Shown here one piece after another: positions 1 to 6,482 of a stretch of DNA of 32,131 bases. This stretch comes from Polyangiaceae bacterium. Its GTDB lineage: Bacteria; Myxococcota_A; Polyangia; Polyangiales; Polyangiaceae. The notes under the pieces were generated by a model. It made no database searches. It worked only from the letters and a program-made list of their open reading frames with translations, and was not told the DNA's origin. The position numbers and the translations under genes were made by a program. The stretch lies in assembly GCA_022842465.1 (NCBI GenBank), contig JALHPN010000094.1, forward strand, positions 1-32,131, given 5' to 3'. Each line of letters opens with the position of its first letter. Position 1 is the stretch's first letter.

Positions 1-297
1 CCCGCGCGCTCCGCCGCGCCTCTCGTCGCGCCGCCGCTCGCCACCGAGGACCGCGAGAGCGCGCTCGCGGAGGAGGCGCGCCTCCTCACCGAGGCTCGCC
101 GCGCCCTCGTCCGAGGTGCGCCGGCGCAGGCGCTCGTCCTCGTCGCGAAGGTGAAGCTCTTGCCGGTGCGCGCGCTCCAGCCGGAGCAGATGGGGATCGA
201 GTCGCGTGCGCTCCACGCCCTCGGCCGCGTCGACGAGGCGGCGGCCGTCGAGCTCGGCCTCCGCGCGAAGTATCCGGAGCACGCCCTCGCCCGCTGA
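1..297 (+). CDS. C-terminal part of a TPR-like hypothetical protein (5' truncated)
   Basis: The frame is open from base 1 to a TGA at 295-297 and gives 98 residues. The visible part has an Ala/Pro-rich stretch followed by helical repeats of the kind found in TPR tails: ARRALVRGAPAQAL, then ALHALGRVDEAAAV and a terminal KYPEHALAR. In Myxococcota this tail type is common in proteins encoded next to ECF sigma-factor genes (recalled from general knowledge, not tested). The N-terminus, and any anti-sigma or membrane segment, lies outside the window. The gene converges on the last gene of the Tad locus, with only 30 bp between stop codons. The coding call is good. The function is unknown. Confidence 0.75.
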   Translation, partial: PARSAAPLVAPPLATEDRESALAEEARLLTEARRALVRGAPAQALVLVAKVKLLPVRALQPEQMGIESRALHALGRVDEAAAVELGLRAKYPEHALAR

Positions 298-327
298 GGC
301 GGCGTCGGCAGAGGAAGCGGTCGCCTC
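296..327. terminator. Candidate bidirectional terminator hairpin between convergent genes
   Basis: GAGGCGGC at 296-303 can pair with GTCGCCTC at 320-327 (eight pairs, one G-T) across a 16-nt loop. It fills the gap between the stop of the left-edge gene and the stop of the Tad-locus terminal gene. No T-tract is visible on either side, as is common in very GC-rich genomes, so the call rests on position and pairing only. Confidence 0.35.
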
Positions 328-1998
328 TCAGCGCGCGCCGGCGTCGAGCTTCGCGCGGATGATGCGCGCGGCTTCGAGGTAGACGATGTTGCTCGGCGGG
401 CGCGTCTGATCTGCGAGTCGCTCGTAGTTCCGCGCGGCGCCCGCGTAGTCGCCCGCCAGGTAGGCGTCGACCGCCGCGCGTTCGAGGGTCCGCCGGTGGT
501 CGGTGGCGGCCCCGCCATCCCGTCCGGCGTGGGTCGAGACGGGCGGGAGCCCGTGGGGATGCGCGCCTAGACGCTCGCTGGTCGGGGCGACGATCAGATC
601 GGGGTTGTTGAAGGCAGCCGCGGCACCGGCGTCCGTCGCCATCGGGTCCGGCGTGTTGATCGGGGGCGCGACGAGGCCCGGAGGGAGCGCCGCGTCGACG
701 AAGGCCTCTGCGGTGGGAGTGGTCGGCGAGCTCGTCGCCGGTCCTCCGTTCGTCGTCCTCGTGGTGGCGCTCCCGAGCGCGCCGGCGTCGCTCACCACGC
801 GCGTCGTCCGAGGCGGGGGCGCGTCGTCGACGACGAGCGTGTAGTACGCCGACGCGAGGAAGAGCGGGGAGAAGAGCACGAGCAGGCGACGCAGCGCCGG
901 CATCTCCTTCCAGCGCGTCGCGAAGTCCTTCTGGCCGCCGGCGTTCGTCGGCTGCTGCGTGTTCGGCACCTGGGAGCCGGGGGGAAGGCTCTGCGGCGGG
1001 TACCCGGTGGGCACCTGTCCCGAAGGCGGCCCATAGCCGTTTGGACCCGGCTGCCCCGCGGGGTGAAGGGGCGGCTGAGATCCCTGACCCGGATACGCCC
1101 CCGAGCCGTAGGCCGTCCCGCCGTGCTGCGAGACCGGAGTCGGCGGAACGCCCTGCATGTTCGAGGGCGCCATCCCGTGCGGGCCCATCGGCGGGGGAGG
1201 CCCCATCCCAGGCTGCATCATCGCTCCCGGATGCATCGAGGCCGACGGCATCATCCCGCCGTGTGCGATCGGCGGGTTCCCTGGGGAGTACACGCCGGGA
1301 GCTGGCTGCATCGGCATGCCGGGGTGCATCGATCCGTGCGCTCCGGGGTACGACGCGCTGTGACCCGTGGCGGGCACGGCCATGCCGCTCGGCGACGGGC
1401 CCGTCGGCGGGACGCCTGCCGCCGGCCGCGGGCCGTCGAGGTGCCCGCGCCGATTGCCGGCCTTCGTGTTCTCGACCGGCGCGACGCGCGTCGCGTCGTC
1501 GAGGCGCGCGACGAACTCACCGGGCGCGAACGGGCGCTCGGGCTTCGCCGGGATCCCTTGCGCCGCGCTCGGCGTCGCGGGGTAGAGGCCGAGGGGCGCT
1601 CCGCCCGCGGCCTCCACCTCCACGTGGTGCAGCGGAGGGGCGGGCATCGCGAAGGTGCTCGTCTGCTCCTCGTCTTCCTGGAGGAGCGATCGGAAGCGGA
1701 GCCGCGCCTGCCCGATCTCGATCCGGCACGGCGGCGAGAGCTCCGTCCATTGCTTGCCGACGGGCTGACCCTCCACGAGGGCGGACGTGTGCTCGTCGGC
1801 GCTCTGGAGGAAGAGCGATGCGCCGTCGAAGTAGACGAACGCGTGCACGTCGAGCACGCGCGCGGACTCGATGCGCCACATTCCCTTCTTCCCGACGCTG
1901 ATCGGCGAGAGCTCCTGACCGCGCGTCAACGGGATGAACGCGGGCTCTCCGATGCCCGATTCGATCTCGATGACGTGGGTCGTGTCTGCTCTGGCCAT
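328..1998 (-). CDS. FHA-like, disordered-linker, single-TM protein closing the Tad locus
   Basis: 556 residues. Residues ~30-105 have the strand pattern of an FHA fold, but the canonical Gly-Arg, Ser-x-x-His and Asn-Gly signature is replaced by GKKG (36-39), LDVHA and VEGQ, so phosphothreonine binding is unlikely. Residues ~110-365 are low-complexity Pro/Gly/Met/His/Gln. One membrane helix lies at ~366-390 (LLVLFSPLFLASAYYTLVV). A Ser/Thr/Ala-rich linker and a short helical TPR-like tail (~500-550, AVDAYLAGDYAGAARNYERL) follow, probably outside the inner membrane. The layout FHA-TM-periplasmic domain resembles YscD/SctD ring proteins by architecture only. It starts 13 bp after the second CpaF gene and is its likely partner. 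No homologue family is recognised by name. A shorter start is not suggested, because the FHA begins early. Confidence 0.8.
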   Translation of the reverse strand: MARADTTHVIEIESGIGEPAFIPLTRGQELSPISVGKKGMWRIESARVLDVHAFVYFDGASLFLQSADEHTSALVEGQPVGKQWTELSPPCRIEIGQARLRFRSLLQEDEEQTSTFAMPAPPLHHVEVEAAGGAPLGLYPATPSAAQGIPAKPERPFAPGEFVARLDDATRVAPVENTKAGNRRGHLDGPRPAAGVPPTGPSPSGMAVPATGHSASYPGAHGSMHPGMPMQPAPGVYSPGNPPIAHGGMMPSASMHPGAMMQPGMGPPPPMGPHGMAPSNMQGVPPTPVSQHGGTAYGSGAYPGQGSQPPLHPAGQPGPNGYGPPSGQVPTGYPPQSLPPGSQVPNTQQPTNAGGQKDFATRWKEMPALRRLLVLFSPLFLASAYYTLVVDDAPPPRTTRVVSDAGALGSATTRTTNGGPATSSPTTPTAEAFVDAALPPGLVAPPINTPDPMATDAGAAAAFNNPDLIVAPTSERLGAHPHGLPPVSTHAGRDGGAATDHRRTLERAAVDAYLAGDYAGAARNYERLADQTRPPSNIVYLEAARIIRAKLDAGAR

Positions 1999-2011
1999 GG
2001 TCGACTCGGCG

Positions 2012-3166
2012 TCAGCCCTCGTAGTGCTGCCCGCGCGCCTCGGCGCGCTTCGCGGCGTCGTAGACCCCCGCCGGGAGATCGACTCCGTGCTCGTGGAGCT
2101 GCGGGATGCACCGCGGGAGATACCCCGTCGGCACGATCGAGCTCTGGATCATCCCCTTCTCGTCGAACCCGTGGTACTCGCGCAGGAAGATGTCCTGCAT
2201 CTGGTAGGCGTTCGCGTTGAGGTCGTAGCCGAGCACCTCCGTGATGTGGGTGATCTTTCGGCTTCCGTCCTGGAGCCGAGAGACCTGGACGATGACGTTC
2301 ACCGCGCTCGCGAGCTGGACGCGGAGGGCCGCGAGCGGCATCTCGATGTCGCTCATCATCGCCATCGTCTCGAGGCGCGAGGTCGTGTCGCGCGGGTACG
2401 TCGCGTGGAGAGTCGACATGCAGCCGCCGTGACCGGAGGTCATCGCCTGGATCAGGTCGAGCGCTTCGCCGCTTCGGATCTCGCCGACGACGATGCGGTC
2501 CGGACGCATGCGGAGCGTGGCGCGGAAGAGGTCGCGGATGGTCACCTCGCCGCGACCCCGCGGATCCGGCGGCCGGGACTCGAGCTGACACACGTGCTCG
2601 CGCTGGAGCTGGAGCTCGCGGGAGTCCTCGATGACGACGACGCGCTCGCCCTCCGGGATGAACGAGGAGAGCGCGTTGAGCATCGAGGTCTTCCCGGAGC
2701 CCGTGCCACCGGCGACGAGGACGTTGAGCTTCGAAGCGACGAGCGCGCGGAGCGCCTGCGCGACCTCGTCGGTCATCGCGCCGAAGCCGACGAGCCGCTC
2801 GACGGTGAGCGTCTCCTTGAAGAAGCGGCGGATGGACACGTGCGGACCGTCCGGCGCGGCGGGCGGGAGCACGGCCTCGATACGCGAGCCGTCCGGGAGG
2901 CGCCCCTCGAGGATCGGCTTCAGCTCGTCGATGTGCTTGCCGACGAACTGCGCGGCGTTGCGCAGCGCCGCCTCGAGCGCCTCCCTGTTCTCGAACTTCG
3001 CGTTCGTGAGATGGAGCATGCCCTTCTTCTCGACGTAGATCTGGTTCGGCCCGTTGATCATGATGTCGCTGACCGCGGGGTCGTCGAGGAAGGGCCGGAT
3101 CGGCGAGAAGAACTGGAGGAGCGTCTCCTCGAAGACCTCCTTCGGGATCGAGTCGTGACCGCTCAT
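2012..3166 (-). CDS. cpaF: Second CpaF/TadA-type pilus ATPase (no FHA domain)
   Basis: 384-residue type II/IV secretion ATPase that would power Tad pilus assembly or retraction at the inner membrane. The N-domain carries the typical DIMINGPNQIYVE stretch. Walker A is GGTGSGKTS at ~153-161, the Walker B region is RPDRIVVGEIR, and the His box is SGHGGCMSTLHA. The start was set at 3166 because ATG there overlaps the TGA of the TadD-like gene (3163-3165) in an ATGA junction, implying translational coupling; the open frame further upstream is out of character. It is a full CpaF core, close to half the size of the FHA fusion ATPase encoded 3.3 kb upstream in the same transcript. Whether it is the extension motor, a retraction motor or a regulatory paralogue cannot be decided from sequence. 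Confidence 0.93.
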   Translation of the reverse strand: MSGHDSIPKEVFEETLLQFFSPIRPFLDDPAVSDIMINGPNQIYVEKKGMLHLTNAKFENREALEAALRNAAQFVGKHIDELKPILEGRLPDGSRIEAVLPPAAPDGPHVSIRRFFKETLTVERLVGFGAMTDEVAQALRALVASKLNVLVAGGTGSGKTSMLNALSSFIPEGERVVVIEDSRELQLQREHVCQLESRPPDPRGRGEVTIRDLFRATLRMRPDRIVVGEIRSGEALDLIQAMTSGHGGCMSTLHATYPRDTTSRLETMAMMSDIEMPLAALRVQLASAVNVIVQVSRLQDGSRKITHITEVLGYDLNANAYQMQDIFLREYHGFDEKGMIQSSIVPTGYLPRCIPQLHEHGVDLPAGVYDAAKRAEARGQHYEG

Positions 3167-3798
3167 GGAACCCTCGTGAGGAGAGATGCTCGCGCCTCCT
3201 CGGCGTGCTCGCCGGAGGGCTTGACGCGGAGGTATTCGCGGAAGTGTCGATCGGCCTCGCTCGGATCGTTGTCGTGATCGCGCGAGAGCACCGCGAGAGC
3301 GTAGTGCGCCTGCGCCTCGTCCGGTCGCATCGTGATCACGCGCTCGAGCGCGGCGCGGCCGTCCTTCACCTCGCCGAGGGCGACGTAGAGGTTCCCGAGC
3401 ACGAGCCGCGTGCCGACGTCCGACGGATGCTTGCGGAGATGGTTCTCGGCGTGCTGGATCGCCGATCGGTAGCGGCTGTTCCGGATGCACACCTCGAGCA
3501 GCGTCGGCATGACCGCCTTCGGGTCCGCGCCGGCGTCGAGGGCGGAGGCGAGGTACTCCTCCGCACGGGTCGGGTCGCCGAGGATCGCGAACGCGCGTCC
3601 ACGCTCGAGCAGCTTCTCGGGCGTCTGCTCCTCCTGCATCGTCTGCATGTTCGCCTGCGCCTTCTCCGCCGGCGTGGTGGAGCATGCACACATGCACATG
3701 AGCATGCCCGCGAGCATGCCCGCGGGCGCTCTCGCGATCAGCGCTTCTTGGCCGCGCTCACGCGCGCGCGGACGTTTCGATTCGTTCTCACGAGCCAT
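3163..3798 (-). CDS. tadD: TadD-like TPR lipoprotein
   Basis: 211 residues from ATG 3798. A basic N-region is followed by a hydrophobic run and a Cys cluster (MLMCMCACSTTP) that can serve as a lipobox, then TPR units across ~60-205: LLERGRAFAILGDPTRAEEYL, RYRSAIQHAENHLRKHPSD, LGNLYVALGEVKDGRAALE and ALAVLSRDHDNDPSEADRHF. TadD proteins are TPR lipoproteins that help assemble or localise the Tad secretin, and the position in the locus fits. The start is uncertain: ATG 3798 overlaps the preceding gene by 61 bp, whereas ATG 3717 lies 18 bp after that gene's stop but leaves almost no charged N-region. The 3' end is coupled to the second cpaF through ATGA. Confidence 0.8.
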   Translation of the reverse strand: MARENESKRPRARERGQEALIARAPAGMLAGMLMCMCACSTTPAEKAQANMQTMQEEQTPEKLLERGRAFAILGDPTRAEEYLASALDAGADPKAVMPTLLEVCIRNSRYRSAIQHAENHLRKHPSDVGTRLVLGNLYVALGEVKDGRAALERVITMRPDEAQAHYALAVLSRDHDNDPSEADRHFREYLRVKPSGEHAEEARASLLTRVP

Positions 3799-4625
3799 TC
3801 GACGTACTCGCCCGACTTCCCTTCGGTCAATTGTAGGAGAACTCGGATCTCTTTCAGAGCACTTACATCGTCCTGCACGGAAAGGGCATGCTCGAGCCTG
3901 ACCCGGCGCGTGCGGAACTCGTCGCTCATCTCCTGCCGCAGGTACTTGGCAGACTCCTCGGCGAGGCCCGCGGAGGCCGGGTCGGCGCCCGAACGGAAGC
4001 AGGCGCCGGCCACTTCGTAGACGGGAACCGCCTCGATCCCGTCCTGGACGTGGAAAGGGCGGCGCTCTCGCTTCGCGTCGGCGAGCGCCATCCGCTCCCG
4101 GGCGAAGGCCATGGCCTGGGCGCCAGTGTAGGGGCAAGCGTTGATGGGCGCGGCCCAGAGGTCCGGGCTCGAGGACGGGGGAGGTGCCTTCTCGGCCCCC
4201 TGCTCGCTGTCCATCGCCAGGAAGTAGAGCATCGGCGCCATCGCGATCCACATCACGGACCGACGGAGGGAGCCGGACTTCTTCTTCGCCTTGACGTTAC
4301 CGGCGTCGTTCGCGTCTCCCCCGGTGGCGCCTTCGGTCAGCTCGACGACGATCTGACAGCCCGTGATGCCCAGCACCGCGCCGGGAGGAAGCGGCGACTG
4401 CTGGAAGGGGATGCTGTTGAGCGTCGGGGGCGGCTCGAACGAGAGCGCCCGCACGAAGAGTCCGGCGGACGCGGCCTCGACGAGGACGTGCTCGACGCGC
4501 GCCTGATCGAGCGGCAGGCGGATGTCGCAGTGCGCGCCGCTGCCGACGAGCGCGCGCTCGCCCTCGACGTTCACTTGCTCGACCTGCCCGGTGTGGTGGC
4601 GGATCTGGAAGCGGAGGACGCGCAT
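3738..4625 (-). CDS. FHA-like single-pass membrane protein of the Tad locus
   Basis: 295 residues. Residues 1-96 read as an FHA-like beta-sandwich, but the first motif is VGSG (27-30) instead of GR and the second is RVEH (43-46) instead of SRxH, so the phosphopeptide site looks degenerate. A Lys-rich stretch (~110-118) precedes one membrane helix at ~122-139 (SVMWIAMAPMLYFLAM). The remaining ~150 residues are probably periplasmic, with two Cys (INACPY, AGACFR) that could form a disulfide. Topology resembles YscD/SctD-type ring proteins, as does the 556-aa protein at the end of the locus; this is a resemblance of layout, not proven homology. It lies 3 bp downstream of tadC and overlaps the TadD-like gene. 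No established Tad family name fits. Confidence 0.8.
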   Translation of the reverse strand: MRVLRFQIRHHTGQVEQVNVEGERALVGSGAHCDIRLPLDQARVEHVLVEAASAGLFVRALSFEPPPTLNSIPFQQSPLPPGAVLGITGCQIVVELTEGATGGDANDAGNVKAKKKSGSLRRSVMWIAMAPMLYFLAMDSEQGAEKAPPPSSSPDLWAAPINACPYTGAQAMAFARERMALADAKRERRPFHVQDGIEAVPVYEVAGACFRSGADPASAGLAEESAKYLRQEMSDEFRTRRVRLEHALSVQDDVSALKEIRVLLQLTEGKSGEYVEWLVRTNRNVRARVSAAKKR

Positions 4626-4628
4626 GGT

Positions 4629-5540
4629 TCAGAAGCTGTCCGCGAGGGTCATGAAGAGCGGGCCCATGAGGAGGACGAGCACGGCGGCCATGATGAGCAT
4701 GAGGGGCGCGACCATCTGCGAGCCTGCCTTGGCGGCGAGCTCCTCGGCGCGAACGGAGCGGCGGACACGAGACGTCGACGCCTGGATCGCGAGCACGTCG
4801 GCGACGGGGTTGCCGCGCTCCTCTGCTTGCACGACGGCGTTCGTGAACTCGACGACGGAGATGGCCGGAACGCGCTTGGCGAACTCGAGGAGCGCGTCCT
4901 TCCGTGTCCGACCGAGGTTGATCGTCTGGAGGACGAGCGTGAGCTCCTCGACGATGGGATCGTCCGGGTTCGACGACTTCTCGATGACCTGACGGATCGC
5001 GCCGGGAAAGTCGAGGCCGGCGCCGACGGCGAGCGCGAGGAGGTCGTTCACGTACGGGAGCGCGCGACCGACGTTCTTCATCCGCTCTTGCGCCTCGCCG
5101 CTGATGACGAAGTAGGGGACGGAGGGCCCGGCGAGGAGGCCGAAGACGGCGAGGAGGCCCATCATGTCCATGAAGACGCCGGCCATCGCCCCCGCGAAGG
5201 CGCCAGCGATGCCGGAGAGGATCGAGAGGGCGATGTACTCGTCGGGGGTGAGCCCCAGGTAGTCACCGGCGAGCGAGATCTGGTGGTCGAGCGCGGCCCG
5301 CTGCTCGTCCGTCGGGATGCCGCTCACGCGGAGCCCGAGCCAGCGGACGAGCGGCTCGATCGCGGCCCAGCTCTCGCTCGACGCGAGCGCGCGCTGCCGC
5401 TTGAGACCACGGAGCCCGAGCCGACTCGCCTCGCGCGTCGGCGTGCTCGCGATGACGTAGACGAACGCGCTCGCGGCGAACGAGATCACCCCCACCGAGA
5501 CGTAGCGCATGAGGACGAGCTGGATGGTGGGGGCTGCCAT
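4629..5540 (-). CDS. tadC: Tad pilus inner-membrane platform protein TadC
   Basis: 303 residues. This is a GspF-family (T2SSF) protein, one of the two polytopic inner-membrane platform components that couple the TadA/CpaF motor to pilin extrusion. An N-terminal TM helix (~12-30) is followed by a cytoplasmic segment, a hydrophobic pair (~105-145), the T2SSF helical domain (~155-270, with LPYVNDLLALAVGAGLDFPGAI) and a C-terminal TM helix (LMLIMAAVLVLLMGPLFM). Its length matches TadC. It starts 2 bp after the tadB stop, so the pair is certainly co-expressed. The TadC versus TadB assignment uses order and the short second hydrophobic block and is fairly secure. Confidence 0.93.
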   Translation of the reverse strand: MAAPTIQLVLMRYVSVGVISFAASAFVYVIASTPTREASRLGLRGLKRQRALASSESWAAIEPLVRWLGLRVSGIPTDEQRAALDHQISLAGDYLGLTPDEYIALSILSGIAGAFAGAMAGVFMDMMGLLAVFGLLAGPSVPYFVISGEAQERMKNVGRALPYVNDLLALAVGAGLDFPGAIRQVIEKSSNPDDPIVEELTLVLQTINLGRTRKDALLEFAKRVPAISVVEFTNAVVQAEERGNPVADVLAIQASTSRVRRSVRAEELAAKAGSQMVAPLMLIMAAVLVLLMGPLFMTLADSF

Positions 5541-5542
5541 CG

Positions 5543-6430
5543 TCAGATGTCCACGTTCAGGATCTTGCGGGCCATCAGGATCGCCGAGAGCCAGAACGCC
5601 ACGACGGCGCCGATCACGATGTACCCGATGATGTTCTTCGTCAGCGGGTCGAAGTAGCCCGGCGACGTCATGTTCAGGAGCACGATCATGACGAACGGCG
5701 CCGCACCGATGACGATGAGCTGCGAGCGCGCCGTCGCGGTCTTCGTGCGGACGACACCCTCGAGACGGCGCATCTCGCGGAGCGTGCCGGCGGTCGTCTC
5801 GAGGAGCTTCGGGAGATTGCCGCCGACCTGCCGGCCGATGAGGACCGACGAGAGCGCCGAGTCGAGCATCCGGCTCCCCACGCGCGCTGCCATGTGGATG
5901 AGCGACTGCTCAAGCGTCGAGCCGACCTTCATCTCCTTCACGCACAGGTCGAGCTCGCTCTTCACCGGCTCGTCGATGACGGGAATGACGGACGACAAAG
6001 CCGATCCGATGCTCGGCGTCGTCTTCAGCGCGTTCGCGAGCGCGAGGATGAACGTGTCGAGCTGATCCTCGAGCTTCACGAGGCGCTCGCGCTTGAGGCG
6101 CTCGAGGTAGAGCGCGGGGCCGGTGGCGATCGCGACGTAGCCCATCGCGAGGAGCGGCTCCTGGAGGATGAGCCACGCCATCGTGAGCGCGTACGCGGCC
6201 GCGACCTGGCCGAGCGGGATCATCTCCGGCGGCTTGAAGATGAACATCGAGCGGAGCTTCCGCGCGAGGTACGAGACGTATCGGAAGTAGTAGCGGTAGC
6301 AGAAGCTCGTCTCGTCTGCGGCCTGCGACCACGCGATGCCGGCGAGGCCCAGCGTGATGCAGGCGACGCTCCCCCAGCGGAGGCCCGCGAGGGAGTCGAG
6401 CTTGAGGAGGACCTTGTAGTCGACCTTCAT
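5543..6430 (-). CDS. tadB: Tad pilus inner-membrane platform protein TadB
   Basis: 295 residues, GspF-family partner of TadC. Membrane helices lie near 20-37 and in a pair at ~75-110; the T2SSF domain spans ~120-250 (LDTFILALANALKTTPSIGSAL, VGSTLEQSLIHMAARVGS), and two C-terminal helices are at ~240-285. It lies between the FHA-ATPase gene (52 bp upstream) and tadC (2 bp downstream), the conserved TadA-TadB-TadC order. No defects were seen. Confidence 0.93.
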   Translation of the reverse strand: MKVDYKVLLKLDSLAGLRWGSVACITLGLAGIAWSQAADETSFCYRYYFRYVSYLARKLRSMFIFKPPEMIPLGQVAAAYALTMAWLILQEPLLAMGYVAIATGPALYLERLKRERLVKLEDQLDTFILALANALKTTPSIGSALSSVIPVIDEPVKSELDLCVKEMKVGSTLEQSLIHMAARVGSRMLDSALSSVLIGRQVGGNLPKLLETTAGTLREMRRLEGVVRTKTATARSQLIVIGAAPFVMIVLLNMTSPGYFDPLTKNIIGYIVIGAVVAFWLSAILMARKILNVDI

Positions 6431-6482
6431 CTCGCGACCATCCCCGAGAGGCCCGCCGTCACCCTTGAGGGGTTCCTTGCAG

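Noticed and set aside
3888..5657. Long plus-strand open frame opposite tadC and the FHA-like gene
   Set aside because: Its Glu/Asp/Arg/Leu-rich, motif-free product is the usual antisense shadow in very GC-rich DNA, and the minus strand holds clear families here.
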